In this document: positions 1 through 8,419 of the stretch, piece by piece
Layout: every line of letters starts with the position of its first letter
How positions within the stretch are numbered: position 1 is the first letter of the stretch
DNA from: Sphingomonas sp. BK235
GTDB taxonomy: Bacteria > Pseudomonadota > Alphaproteobacteria > Sphingomonadales > Sphingomonadaceae
Assembly (NCBI RefSeq): GCF_004345855.1
Contig: NZ_SLXN01000003.1
Span: 124,001-188,000 of the forward strand
Reading direction: 5' to 3'
DNA length: 64,000 nt
The notes under the pieces: generated by a model
Told to the model about the DNA's origin: nothing
Seen by the model: the letters and a program-made list of their open reading frames with translations, nothing else
Databases searched by the model: none
Made by a program: the position numbers and the translations under genes

Positions 1-55
1 GCCGGCTCGACACAATTGGCGTCGGCGTTCCGCCGCGTCTTTCCGTGCGCCGGCG

Positions 56-1864
56 TCACGGCTGCCAGTTCGGCCGATAGCCGGGGTCGAGCCGACGATC
101 GAGGAAATAGGCCGCGCTGATGAAGGCGAGGTGCGTCAGCGCCTGCGGGAAGTTCCCCAGCGCCACGCCGCGCCGGTCCTGCTCCTCGGCGAACAGGCCG
201 AGATTGTTGCCATAAGCGATGCCCTTCTCGAGCATCAGCTGAGCCTCTTCCAGCCGCCCCGCCCGCGCGAGGCATTCGGCGTACCAGAAGGTGCAGGTGG
301 TGAAGGCACCTTCGCCGCCCTCCAGCCCGTCGGCATTGCGGTAGCGATAGACCAGTCCGTCGTCGCGCAGCTCGCGCCCGATCGCGTCGAGCGTGCTCAG
401 CCACACCGGGTCGGTCGAGGAGACGAAGCGCACCAGCGGCATCATCAGCAGCGCGGCGTCGAGCGCGGTGCCGCCGCGCTCCTGGACGAAATGGCCGTGG
501 ATCGGATGGCGGAAATGCGTCCACACGTCCTCGACGATCGCGTCACGCGCCTCCGACCAGGCGACCAGCGGGGCGGGCAGCGAGCGCTTCTTCGCCAGCC
601 GGATCGCACGGTCGAGCGCGACCCAGCACATCACCCGCGAGTGGAGGAAGTGGCGCGGCGCCGATCGCATCTCCCAGATCCCGGCATCGGGCTCCTGCCA
701 GTGCGCGATGACGAAATCGACGATACCGCGAACGTGCTGCCACCCCGCGTGGCTCATCGCGGCGCCGTATTTGTTCGATAGATAGGTGCTGTCGAGCAGC
801 TCGCCGAAGATGTCGAGCTGGGTCTGCGCGTGCGCCGCATTGCCGATTCGTACCGGGCGGCTGCCGGCGTGGCCCTTGAGATGGTCCAGCTCCTGTTCGT
901 CCGCCGCCTCGGAACCGTCGATCGCGTACATCACGCGGATCGGGTGGTCGCGGTCCGCCTGCATCACGCGCTCGCCCGCCCAGCGGCGGAAATGCTCGGC
1001 CTCGTCGACGAAGCCCAGCCGCATGAAGGCATAGACGGTGAAGGAGGCGTCGCGGATCCAGGTGGCGCGATAGTCCCAGTTGCGCCCCGCGCCGGTCGCC
1101 TCGGGCAAGGAGAAGGTCGCGGCCGCGGCGATCGACCCGTGGCGCGCCGAGGTCAGCAGCTTGAGCGCGAGCGCCGAGCGCATCATCTGCTCGCGCCACC
1201 GGCCCCTGTAGCTGGCATGGCCGAGCCAGCGCCGCCAGGCCGCGGCGGTGGCCGCGACGGCCGCTTGCACGGCGGCATCGTCGGGCGCGACGAGCGCGTC
1301 CTCGCCGAGCACGAACCAGGCGCTGTCGCCCGCGGCGAGCGTGAAGTCCGCGGTCGCGGCGGCGTCGCCCGCGCGCAGCGGCATCGAGGCGTGCAGCCGC
1401 AGCGCCAGGTCCGCGCCGACGAAACGGGCGCTGCGACCCTCGACGTCCACGCGCGGCCGCTCGCGCGCATAGTCGAAGCGCGGCGCGCAGCAGGCGTTGA
1501 ACCCCACGGTGCCCTGAGTGACGGTGACGCGGCGGATCAGGCAGCGCGCGCCCAGCGTCGCCGCGGCGTCGGGATGCGGCATCAGGTCGACCACCTCGGC
1601 GCTGCCCTCCAGCGCCATCCAGCGCGTGATCAGCACGTTGGTGTCGGGGACGTAGAGCTGCATCCGCCGCGGATCGTCGAGCCGCGGCGAGAGCGTGAAG
1701 GCGCCGCCCGTGCCGGCGTCGAGCAGGTCGGCGAAGATCGTGGGGCTGTCGAGCGAGGGCCAGCAGAGATAGTCGATCGTGCCGTCGCGCGCGACCAGCG
1801 CGGCGGTCTCCATGTCACCGACGATGCCGCGGTCGCCGATCGTGCGCGCGGGCGCCTCAGCCAT
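56..1864 (-). CDS. Glycoside hydrolase family 15 (glucoamylase/trehalase-like)
   Basis: A 602-residue cytoplasmic GH15 protein, the usual length for the bacterial family, which hydrolyses terminal alpha-glucosidic bonds. The N-terminal block (residues about 10-45: GDMETAALVARDGTIDYLCW) is the standard opening of the family. The catalytic (alpha/alpha)6 barrel starts near residue 255 with GRNWDYRATWIRDASF. No signal peptide is visible. It is the last gene of a minus-strand operon and its start overlaps the end of the SDR gene by 8 bp, so translational coupling with sugar oxidoreductases is likely. The substrate (trehalose, maltodextrin or another glucoside) cannot be read from sequence. Family assignment is firm; specificity is open. 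Confidence 0.9.
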   Translation of the reverse strand: MAEAPARTIGDRGIVGDMETAALVARDGTIDYLCWPSLDSPTIFADLLDAGTGGAFTLSPRLDDPRRMQLYVPDTNVLITRWMALEGSAEVVDLMPHPDAAATLGARCLIRRVTVTQGTVGFNACCAPRFDYARERPRVDVEGRSARFVGADLALRLHASMPLRAGDAAATADFTLAAGDSAWFVLGEDALVAPDDAAVQAAVAATAAAWRRWLGHASYRGRWREQMMRSALALKLLTSARHGSIAAAATFSLPEATGAGRNWDYRATWIRDASFTVYAFMRLGFVDEAEHFRRWAGERVMQADRDHPIRVMYAIDGSEAADEQELDHLKGHAGSRPVRIGNAAHAQTQLDIFGELLDSTYLSNKYGAAMSHAGWQHVRGIVDFVIAHWQEPDAGIWEMRSAPRHFLHSRVMCWVALDRAIRLAKKRSLPAPLVAWSEARDAIVEDVWTHFRHPIHGHFVQERGGTALDAALLMMPLVRFVSSTDPVWLSTLDAIGRELRDDGLVYRYRNADGLEGGEGAFTTCTFWYAECLARAGRLEEAQLMLEKGIAYGNNLGLFAEEQDRRGVALGNFPQALTHLAFISAAYFLDRRLDPGYRPNWQP

Positions 1865-2669
1865 TGTCGCGGAACTCGGGGTAGAGCGTCATCCCGCCGT
1901 CGACGAACAAGGTCGTGCCGGTGACGTAATCGGCGTCGTCGGAGGCGAGCCACACCGCCGCGCGCGCGACGTCATCGGGCTCGCCGATGCGGCCGTAGGG
2001 GATCAGCCGGAGCAGTCGCTCCAGCGCCTCGGGCGTGTCCCAGGCATCCTCGTTGATCGGGGTGCGGATCGCGCCCGGCGCGATGGCGTTGACGCGGATC
2101 GCGTCGCCCGCCACCTCCTGCGCGAGCGAGCGCGTCAGCATACGCACGCCGCCCTTGGCCGCGGCATAATTGACATGGCCGGCCCAGGGGATGACTTCGT
2201 GGACCGAGCTCATCGCGATGATCGTGCCGGCGCTGCGCGCGGGGCGGCCCTCGCGCGGCTGCGCGCGGAAACGTCGCACCGCCTCCCGCGCGCAGAGGAA
2301 ATGCCCGGTCAGATTGACCCCGATCACCGTGTTCCACTGGTCGAGCGTCAGATCGGCGATCGCGGCATCCTGCTGCACGCCCGAATTGGCGACGAGCACG
2401 TCGACGCGCCCGAAGGCGGCGACCGTCTCGTCGAACATCCGGCGCACCTCGTCCTCGCGCGAGACATCGGCCTCGACCGCGATCGCGCGGCCGCCCGCGG
2501 CTTCGATCCGCGCGACCAGCGCGTCGGCGGGCTCGCGCTGCGAGCGGTAATTGACCGCGACCGCGGCGCCGGCTCGTGCCAGCGCCTCGGCGACCGCGAG
2601 GCCGATCCCGGAGCTCGCCCCGGTGACGATCGCGGCATGGCCCGCGAGGCGGCGTTCTGCGTGGGGCAT
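1857..2669 (-). CDS. SDR family oxidoreductase (glucose 1-dehydrogenase-like)
   Basis: Classical short-chain dehydrogenase of 270 residues. The cofactor motif TGASSGIG is at residues 16-23, and the catalytic Tyr168 and Lys172 lie in YAAAK with the serine in AMSSVHE upstream. The C-terminal VTGTTLFVDGGMTLYP is typical of the glucose 1-dehydrogenase/3-oxoacyl reductase branch. It sits 10 bp after the Gfo/Idh/MocA gene and overlaps the GH15 gene by 8 bp. The three genes therefore look like one transcript for releasing and oxidising a glucosyl unit or sugar alcohol. Oxidation of a sugar is inferred from neighbours; SDR specificity cannot be settled from motifs. Confidence 0.88.
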   Translation of the reverse strand: MPHAERRLAGHAAIVTGASSGIGLAVAEALARAGAAVAVNYRSQREPADALVARIEAAGGRAIAVEADVSREDEVRRMFDETVAAFGRVDVLVANSGVQQDAAIADLTLDQWNTVIGVNLTGHFLCAREAVRRFRAQPREGRPARSAGTIIAMSSVHEVIPWAGHVNYAAAKGGVRMLTRSLAQEVAGDAIRVNAIAPGAIRTPINEDAWDTPEALERLLRLIPYGRIGEPDDVARAAVWLASDDADYVTGTTLFVDGGMTLYPEFRDNG

Positions 2670-2679
2670 ATGGCGCCGC

Positions 2680-3813
2680 TCAGTCGCGCGTGGGGGAGGA
2701 GGCGTTGACCGGCTCGGGCGTCGATACCGTTCGCAGCGTCTGCACCTGTGCGTCGGGGTCGATCCTTCGCGTCCGCTGCTTCACTTTGACCGGCTCGGCA
2801 TGACCGCTGCGCAGTGCCGCGACGATTGCCTCGATCACCGCCAGGTCGGCCAAACCCTCCTCGCCGTCGGGTTCGGGGTCGCGGCCTTCCAGGATGCAGT
2901 CGGAGAAGTAGCGCAGCTCGCCGCCGAACTGGTCGGTGGCGGGGAAGGTCTCGTGCGAGTCGCGCCCGCCGATGCGGCGATACTGCGCGAGACCCTGGCC
3001 GAAGCCATAGGCGGGGTTCATCTCGATCGATCCCTTGGTGCCGACCAGGATCAGGCTGTCGACGGTATCGGCGGCGTAGCTGACGGTGAATTGCGCGAGC
3101 CGGTCGCCGGGCAGCCGCAGCGTCACCGCGACGGTGTCGTCGAGGTCGCCGAGCCCCGCCTCGGCGTGGCGCACCGCGGTCGCGGCGACGACCTCGACCG
3201 GCTCGGCGCCGAACAGATAGCGGATCGCGTTGATCGGATAAGGCCCCATGTCGAACAGCGGCCCGGCCTCGATGCCATGACGCGCGCGATGGTTGGCCGG
3301 GTCGAGCGGCTGGGTGAACAGCGAGGTGAAGGCGATCGGCGTGCCGATCTCGCCCGCGCGGATGCGGCGGATCGCATCGAGCGTCGCGGGCTCGAAGTGG
3401 AGGCGGTAGGCGGTCATCAGCCTGGCACCGCCGCGCCGCGCGGCGGCGGCGATCGCCTCGGCCTGCTCGGTCGAGACCTCGAGCGGCTTCTCGCACAGCA
3501 CGTGGATCCCCGCTTCCAGCGCGGGCACGGCGAATTCGGCGTGGCGCCAGTTGGGCGTGGCGAGATAGATCGCGTCGATCGTGCCCGTGCCCAGCAGCGC
3601 GGCGAAGCTGTCATAGCCGTAAAGGTGCCGGACGCCGTATTTCTTGCCGAGCTGGGTGAGCTTGACGGGATCGCCCGAGACCAGGGCAGTGATCTCCGAA
3701 TTGCCGGTATGCTTCACGCCGGGCATCAGCGCCTCCTGCGCGATGTCGCCGAGCCCGACGATGGCGTAGCGCACCTTCCTGCCGCCCAGCCCGAGTGCCG
3801 ACGCGATGCTCAT
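2680..3813 (-). CDS. Gfo/Idh/MocA family oxidoreductase (cytoplasmic)
   Basis: NAD(P)-dependent sugar oxidoreductase of 377 residues. The Rossmann motif is VRYAIVGLGDIAQ near residue 14 and the family signature VLCEKPLE follows. The start at 3813 (MSIASALG) is preferred over a much longer upstream extension: GGAGA lies just upstream and the extension would run through the uracil-DNA glycosylase gene on the same strand. No signal peptide is present, unlike the four family members near the other end of the window. First gene of the minus-strand operon with the SDR and GH15 genes. The sugar substrate is unknown. Confidence 0.9.
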   Translation of the reverse strand: MSIASALGLGGRKVRYAIVGLGDIAQEALMPGVKHTGNSEITALVSGDPVKLTQLGKKYGVRHLYGYDSFAALLGTGTIDAIYLATPNWRHAEFAVPALEAGIHVLCEKPLEVSTEQAEAIAAAARRGGARLMTAYRLHFEPATLDAIRRIRAGEIGTPIAFTSLFTQPLDPANHRARHGIEAGPLFDMGPYPINAIRYLFGAEPVEVVAATAVRHAEAGLGDLDDTVAVTLRLPGDRLAQFTVSYAADTVDSLILVGTKGSIEMNPAYGFGQGLAQYRRIGGRDSHETFPATDQFGGELRYFSDCILEGRDPEPDGEEGLADLAVIEAIVAALRSGHAEPVKVKQRTRRIDPDAQVQTLRTVSTPEPVNASSPTRD

Positions 3814-3929
3814 GCCTGTCTCCGCTGCCGTGACCGAGAAGGCGGCAACCGCGCGGGATGCGGCGAAGGTTCCGCTGGCGCCGGGCGAGTCATCAAACGC
3901 GACAATCGCGCAGTGACCCGGGCATGGAC

Positions 3930-4502
3930 CTAATCCAGCGCCGCGGCCACCGCGGCGCGCAGCGCGGGCAGCGCCTCGGCCTCGAACCAGGGATGGCGCC
4001 GCATCCACAGCTGCGAGCGCCACGACGGGTGCGGCAGCGGGAAGACCGCGGGCAGGTACGCGCGATAATCCGCCACGCGCGGCGTCAGCGGCCCGGCGCC
4101 GAGCAGGTGCGCCTGCGCATAGCTGCCGACCAGCAGCGTCAGCCGGATCTGCGGCATCGCCGCCAGCAGCGACTCGCGCCACAGCGCGGCGCAGCGCCGC
4201 GGCGGCGGGCGATCGCCTCCGCTGGCGCGGCCGGGATAGCAGAAGGCCATCGGCAGCGTCGCCACCTGGCGCGCGTCGTAGAAGGTCGCGCGGCTCACTC
4301 CCATCCACGCGCGCAGCCGGTCGCCCGAGGCGTCGTCGAACGGCATACCGCTGGCGTGGACCTTGCTCCCCGGTGCCTGGCTCGCCACCAGCAGTCGCGC
4401 GCTCGCGGAGACCTGGATCACCGGGCGCGGGCCGAGCGGCAATTCCGCCGCGCAGGCGGTGCAGGCGCGGACGCGCGCGGCGAGATCCTCCAACGTCTCC
4501 AC
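3930..4502 (-). CDS. Uracil-DNA glycosylase family protein
   Basis: About 190 residues if the GTG at 4502 is the start. Visible features are a CxxC pair near the N-terminus (RACTACAAELPLGP), LLVASQAPGSKVHASG, and a C-terminal FPLPHPSWRS that matches the HPSxR motif of the uracil-DNA glycosylase superfamily. This short form is common in alphaproteobacteria and is often annotated simply as a UDG-family protein. A role in removing uracil or other damaged bases is inferred from the family only. The start is uncertain: the frame stays open upstream to 4889, but that would overlap the divergent Mo-enzyme gene. Confidence 0.78.
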   Translation of the reverse strand: METLEDLAARVRACTACAAELPLGPRPVIQVSASARLLVASQAPGSKVHASGMPFDDASGDRLRAWMGVSRATFYDARQVATLPMAFCYPGRASGGDRPPPRRCAALWRESLLAAMPQIRLTLLVGSYAQAHLLGAGPLTPRVADYRAYLPAVFPLPHPSWRSQLWMRRHPWFEAEALPALRAAVAAALD

Positions 4503-4608
4503 CCGACGCAGGTAGGGGCTCGCGCTGGTGTCGCAACCGGCCGCGCGGTGCGACCGGCCTCTTGGCCGCGACCGTGCGCGACGCCATGTTGTCGCGCGGA
4601 GGCAGCAG

Positions 4609-5262
4609 ATGACCGACGATCGTCCCGCCGATAGCAAGCTCACCCGGACCAAGCGGCGCTGGGCGGAGGAGCGGCGCTTCATCGGCGCTACCCCGGCGAC
4701 CGGCGCGCGCGAGCGGTTGCCGCCGGGCCAGCATGTCGTGACCGACTGGCCGGTGCTCGATCTCGGGCGCACGCCCGACGTGGCGACGGCACGCTGGCGG
4801 CTCGAGATCGGCGGGCTGGTCGAGCGGCCGGTCACGCTCGACTGGGCCGGCTTTACCGCGCTGGCGGAGACGCGATCACGCTCGGACATTCACTGTGTCA
4901 CCAGTTGGTCACGCTACGACAATGACTGGACGGGGGTCAGCACGCGCGAACTGCTGGATCTGGCGGTGCCGCGTCCCGAGGCGCATGCGGTGATGCTCCA
5001 TGGGCATGACGGCTATACCACCAACGTGCTGATCGAGGATTTCGCCGCGCCCGACGCGCTGGTGGCGCACGCCTGGCAGGGGCAACCGCTCAGCCGCGAG
5101 CATGGCGGGCCGGCGCGGTTGATCATCCCGCACCTGTATTTCTGGAAGAGCGCCAAGTGGATCGCGCGCATCGAGCTGCTCGGTGCCGACGCGCCCGGTT
5201 TCTGGGAGAGCAACGGCTACCATCTGCGCGGCGATCCGTGGAAGGCGGAGCGCTACGGGTGA
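4609..5262 (+). CDS. MsrP/sulfite-oxidase-like molybdopterin oxidoreductase
   Basis: 217 residues starting at the ATG preceded by GGAGG. The sulfite-oxidase fold core is recognisable: SDIHCVTSWSRYDNDWTGV carries the conserved Cys that ligates molybdenum, followed by HGHDGYTTNV, EHGGPARLIIPHLYFWKSAKW and a terminal GYHLRGDPW. This matches the cytosolic 'sulfite oxidase-like' subfamily. There is no Tat signal and no heme-subunit gene (MsrQ) next to it, so a periplasmic methionine-sulfoxide repair role is doubtful. Physiological substrate unknown. Divergent from the uracil-DNA glycosylase-family gene, with about 100 bp between. Confidence 0.87.
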   Translation: MTDDRPADSKLTRTKRRWAEERRFIGATPATGARERLPPGQHVVTDWPVLDLGRTPDVATARWRLEIGGLVERPVTLDWAGFTALAETRSRSDIHCVTSWSRYDNDWTGVSTRELLDLAVPRPEAHAVMLHGHDGYTTNVLIEDFAAPDALVAHAWQGQPLSREHGGPARLIIPHLYFWKSAKWIARIELLGADAPGFWESNGYHLRGDPWKAERYG

Positions 5263-5351
5263 GGGGACAGGCGGGCGGACCTCGTGTGGCGGGCAGAGTC
5301 TGATCCGCGCCGCAGGAGCCCCCCGTCGGATCACACCAGATGCATCACACG

Positions 5352-5669
5352 CTAGAGCAACGCCCCGGTGTCGGCGCAGAGGGTCAGCCGGTGGCCGCTG
5401 AAGGTCCGCACCGCGAGCGCGTCGCCATCGCGCTCGAGCGAGACGAAACAGTCGGGATGGTCGGACGGCGGCAGTTCCGCCTGCCAGACCAGCGCATCGC
5501 CCGCGTCGACGCAGACCAGGTTGCGGATCCGCGGTGCGGTCTCATGTCCCCAGAAGTATAGCAGCACCCGCCGGCCGTCCGCCACCGCCAGGCTCCGCTT
5601 GATGCGATGTCGTCCCGCCACCCTCTGCCTTCCCGCAATCCTGTGACAGATACGTCGCGGGCCGATCAC
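5352..5669 (-). CDS. Conserved small hypothetical protein
   Basis: 105 residues at most. The C-terminal two thirds (LLYFWGHETAPRIRNLVCVD, then VWQAELPP and LTLCADTGALL) looks like a real beta-rich sphingomonad protein, with the recurrent pattern 'NLVCVD...W.AELPP..DCFV'. The first 25 residues are Arg-rich and less convincing, so the true start may be internal. I recognise the pattern but no function. It is convergent with the Mo-enzyme gene, with 89 bp between them. Confidence 0.5.
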   Translation of the reverse strand: MIGPRRICHRIAGRQRVAGRHRIKRSLAVADGRRVLLYFWGHETAPRIRNLVCVDAGDALVWQAELPPSDHPDCFVSLERDGDALAVRTFSGHRLTLCADTGALL

Positions 5670-5821
5670 GGATGCGTAAGTTGCCTCATATCAAAGAGTT
5701 TCTTGCCGGGCCGTGGCGGTGGGATCGGCCGTGACGCCGCGGCGGCTTTGCGGCATGATCGCGCCGCACCCGCGATCATGCCGCGCGACCAGCGCGGGGC
5801 GGGAGGCACGGGAGACGAGAC

Positions 5822-6163
5822 ATGATGCGCTACGCCATCCTTCCCGCTCTGCTCCTCGCCGCGCCGGTCGCGGCGCATCATGGCTGGAGCAGCTATGACG
5901 AGAGCAAGCCGCTCACCGTCAAGGGCCGCTTCTCCAAGGTGAATTGGAGCAACCCGCACGGCACCGCCGAGATGACCTGGAACAAGCAGCAGTGGACGAT
6001 CGTGCTCGCCCCGACGCAGCGGATGGACGCGCGCGGCCTGACCCAGGCGATGATCGCGCCGGGCCAGCCGGTGACGCTGACCGGCTATGCGCGCCGCGAC
6101 GGCACGCGCGAGATGCGGATCGAGCGCATCGCGGCGGGCGGGAAGACGATCGAGCTGCGTTGA
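5822..6163 (+). CDS. DUF6152 family exported protein
   Basis: 113-residue small secreted protein. Signal peptide at residues 1-18 (MRYAILPALLLAAPVAA), then the HHGWSSYDESKPLTVKG block typical of DUF6152, with a His pair just after the predicted cleavage site, and GTREMRIERI near the end. Function is not established; the N-terminal histidines could bind metal, but that is only inference. The next gene, a membrane protein, begins two bases after the stop, so the two are almost certainly co-transcribed and co-translated. Confidence 0.85.
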   Translation: MMRYAILPALLLAAPVAAHHGWSSYDESKPLTVKGRFSKVNWSNPHGTAEMTWNKQQWTIVLAPTQRMDARGLTQAMIAPGQPVTLTGYARRDGTREMRIERIAAGGKTIELR

Positions 6164-6164
6164 G

Positions 6165-6629
6165 GTGGAGGCGTGGCTCGCCGGCGCGGCGGCTTGGCTC
6201 GACGCGGCGGGGGTGCGCGCCTGGGCCGGCGGTGACCGGTACGCCTGGGTCAACACGCTCCATCTGCTCGGGCTGGTGATGCTGGTGGGCGGGATCGGCG
6301 TGGTCGACCTCCGGCTGGCGGGCGCCTGGCCGCGACTGCCCGCGGCGGCCTTGTCGCGCGCGCTCACCCCGGTCGCGCTCGCCGGGCTGGCGCTGATGGC
6401 GGCGACGGGCGTGCTGTTGTTCGCGGCGGATGGCAGGACGCTGGCGGGGTCGGACATTTTTCGCGTCAAGCTGGTGCTGATCGGCGTCGCTCTCGCCAAT
6501 GCGGCACTGTTCCGCCTGCTGTGGCGCGACCGCGACGATCCACCCGTCGCGGCGCGGCTGATGGCGGCGGGTTCGCTGCTGCTGTGGCTCGCGGTCGGCG
6601 CGTGCGGGCGAATGATCGCATATAGCTGA
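6165..6629 (+). CDS. DUF6644-like inner-membrane protein
   Basis: 154 residues from the GTG at 6165, directly after the stop of the DUF6152 gene. Four hydrophobic segments are visible (roughly residues 25-45, 62-85, 98-118 and 130-150), with the conserved-looking YAWVNTLHLLGLVMLVGGIG in the first, where a membrane-embedded His could be a ligand. The pair DUF6152-DUF6644 recurs in sphingomonads and its function is unknown to me. Earlier in-frame starts exist but overlap the preceding gene heavily. Confidence 0.75.
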   Translation: MEAWLAGAAAWLDAAGVRAWAGGDRYAWVNTLHLLGLVMLVGGIGVVDLRLAGAWPRLPAAALSRALTPVALAGLALMAATGVLLFAADGRTLAGSDIFRVKLVLIGVALANAALFRLLWRDRDDPPVAARLMAAGSLLLWLAVGACGRMIAYS

Positions 6630-6661
6630 GCGCCGTCCGCGGCACGGGGCCGCAGGGCGGC

Positions 6662-6820
6662 TCAGTTCGCCATCTTGGTCGAGACCGTGTTGAAGGTGTT
6701 CGATAGCTGGCCGCCCAGCCCCTTCATCCCCCCGATGGCCGCCAGCGCGATCATCATCGCGATGAAGGCATATTCGATCGCCGTGGCGCCCTTGCTGTCT
6801 GTGAGGAGGCGACGGAGCAT
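6662..6820 (-). CDS. Flp family type IVb pilin
   Basis: 52 residues (MLRRLLTDSKGATAIEYAFI...). This is the classic Flp prepilin: a short basic leader ending in Gly, then ATAIEYAF with the Glu at position +5 and a long hydrophobic helix used for pilus packing. Processing by a CpaA-type peptidase is expected from the family. No tad/cpa secretion genes are in this window, so it is an orphan or accessory pilin gene here. An upstream in-frame Met at 6868 would add 16 Pro-rich residues and is less likely. Confidence 0.9.
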   Translation of the reverse strand: MLRRLLTDSKGATAIEYAFIAMMIALAAIGGMKGLGGQLSNTFNTVSTKMAN

Positions 6821-6919
6821 GACAGGGCCTATCGATGGGCTCGGCGGTCGAGCGGGTTGCGCCTGCATAGGACAAGAGCGTTAACGATCGTTTGCCAATG
6901 CGCCCGGGCCAGCGGCGGC

Positions 6920-6952
6920 GAAGGGGCGCGGTCGTGCACGCCGCGCCCCTTC
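6920..6952 (-). terminator. GC-rich stem-loop after the PEP-CTERM gene
   Basis: Perfect 12-bp inverted repeat (GAAGGGGCGCGG with CCGCGCCCCTTC) around a 9-nt loop, lying five bases past the stop of the minus-strand PEP-CTERM gene. No T-run follows, so it may stabilise the 3' end rather than act as a strong intrinsic terminator. Confidence 0.6.
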
Positions 6953-6956
6953 CACG

Positions 6957-7577
6957 TCATGCGAGGCGAGGTTGCAGCGGCCGTCGGCGAAGCGCGCCGC
7001 CGACGATGCCGAACCCGGCGATCATCAGCGCCCATGTGGCGGGTTCCGGGACGGCCGGGGTCGAGATGGCGACATTGTCGATCGCGAACTCCGACCCGCC
7101 CCTGATGGTGAGCGAGGAGAGGTTCGCGAAGTCGGAGAAGGAGAGCGAGGAGAAACTCTCCGCCTGCTGCGCGCCCAGCGAGATCGTTCGCGTCACGATG
7201 CCCGCGGCTCCGGCGCCGATCAGCGTCACGTCCAGCGGTCGATCGGAGTCGAGCCAGGTCTGCGCGATGTCCAGCGCGGTGAAGGAGAACAATCCGCCAT
7301 TCTCCAGATCGAAGGTGACGCTGCTGTCATTGAAGGCGTAGAGCGCGGTGGTGCCGTTGGACGTGCATCCGGGGCTGCACATGCCGAGATGCGCGGCGGG
7401 ATCGTCGATCAGGTTGAAGCCGAAGATGCCCGAGTCATAGCTGACCCTGACGCCATCTTCGACGAAGCTCCGCGGGAAGCGATCGTGGGCGCCATGCTCG
7501 GCCTCGAAATCGATCACCGCGGCCTGTGCCGGAACGGCCAGCATGAAGAAGGCTGCTGCGAGTAAAGCACGCATCAT
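6957..7577 (-). CDS. PEPxxWA-CTERM sorting domain protein
   Basis: 206-residue exported protein. Signal peptide [19 protein letters not shown], then a beta-rich domain starting [15 protein letters not shown] with a Cys pair ([10 protein letters not shown]). The C-terminal sorting signal comprises [19 protein letters not shown] followed by RRR. That tripartite tail is the substrate signature of the alphaproteobacterial exosortase variant. The exosortase and its polysaccharide locus are not in this window. The domain composition resembles extracellular-matrix or adhesin-type PEP-CTERM proteins; the specific role is unknown. Confidence 0.9.
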   Translation of the reverse strand: MMRALLAAAFFMLAVPAQAAVIDFEAEHGAHDRFPRSFVEDGVRVSYDSGIFGFNLIDDPAAHLGMCSPGCTSNGTTALYAFNDSSVTFDLENGGLFSFTALDIAQTWLDSDRPLDVTLIGAGAAGIVTRTISLGAQQAESFSSLSFSDFANLSSLTIRGGSEFAIDNVAISTPAVPEPATWALMIAGFGIVGGALRRRPLQPRLA

Positions 7578-7909
7578 TGTCGTCCTCCCTTTGGATCGAG
7601 GTGTAGGGCCTCTCCTCTTGCCCGCGTCGGCGATCTTCTGGTTCTCGTCCGCACCCGATCATGCGGGTACGCCGTGGCAGCGTGGCCCGGACAGCGACGA
7701 ACAGGCGACGACAAGCTTTGCCAGCCGCTCTATTCTGTCAACGCGCAACGGATTACATCTGAAACTTCGGCGATCGTGCGGTGGTGTCGGGGCGGCGTCG
7801 CCTCTGGCCCGGCTCTCCCGCGCACCTTCGGTGGCACAGACAGGCGAGGGAGCGTCGGCCGGCGGACGGAACGACAGAGCCGCGACCACGATCGCCGGTG
7901 ATGTGAGGC
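7578..7909. other. Intergenic stretch without a recognisable gene
   Basis: About 330 bases between the PEP-CTERM gene and tRNA-Arg. It should hold the promoter of the minus-strand PEP-CTERM gene at its left end. I see no convincing coding frame: the one short minus-strand open frame is Arg/Pro-rich noise. No repeats noted. Confidence 0.4.
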
Positions 7910-7990
<81 letters not shown>

Positions 7991-8022
7991 CGGCTGCGAC
8001 TAGCAGGGTGCGCGCCGCCGCG

Positions 8023-8409
8023 CTACCCGCTTTTCGCACGCCGGCGCGCGATCGTCACCGGCTGGAACGGCGCCAGCCCGCAGCTCGCACCGCGCATCCC
8101 GCCGGTCTGGTACAGCACGGTGATCAGGTCCTGCGCGCACAATTGCCCGATCGAGGTCGCGTAGGCGAAGCGACGCTCGAAGCCCAGCCCCGGGCAGGGC
8201 CGCGGCAGCGTCACGCGATAATAACGGTCGCCGCCGGTGTGGAAGTCGATCACCCGGTCGCTGCGCACCAGGCTCTCGCGCAGCGCCATGATCGGCACGC
8301 AACTGCGCGCCGCGCCGGCGGGCACCGCGTCGGGCACCGCAGGGCCATTGTCGCGCGCCACCGCCGCGCCCGACGCCAGGACCAGCATAAACGCCATCGT
8401 CGCGCGCAT
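8023..8409 (-). CDS. Small exported hypothetical protein
   Basis: 128 residues from an ATG with GGAGG seven bases upstream. Signal peptide [18 protein letters not shown], then a short domain with Cys residues in [38 protein letters not shown] and [11 protein letters not shown], which could form two disulfides in the periplasm. The pattern is a sphingomonad family I have seen only as hypothetical. It lies 10 bp after nth on the same strand and is probably in the dapB-nth transcript by position alone. Confidence 0.78.
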   Translation of the reverse strand: MRATMAFMLVLASGAAVARDNGPAVPDAVPAGAARSCVPIMALRESLVRSDRVIDFHTGGDRYYRVTLPRPCPGLGFERRFAYATSIGQLCAQDLITVLYQTGGMRGASCGLAPFQPVTIARRRAKSG

Positions 8410-8419
8410 CGCCGCCTCC

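Noticed and set aside
2680..4734. Reading the Gfo/Idh/MocA gene as a 684-residue fusion
   Set aside because: The extra N-terminal 300 residues are out-of-frame sequence of the uracil-DNA glycosylase-family gene on the same strand. The internal ATG at 3813 has a ribosome site and matches the family start.
7659..7889. 76-codon minus-strand open frame in the gap before tRNA-Arg
   Set aside because: No ribosome site, no hydrophobic or domain pattern, Arg/Pro/Ala-rich composition typical of random frames here.
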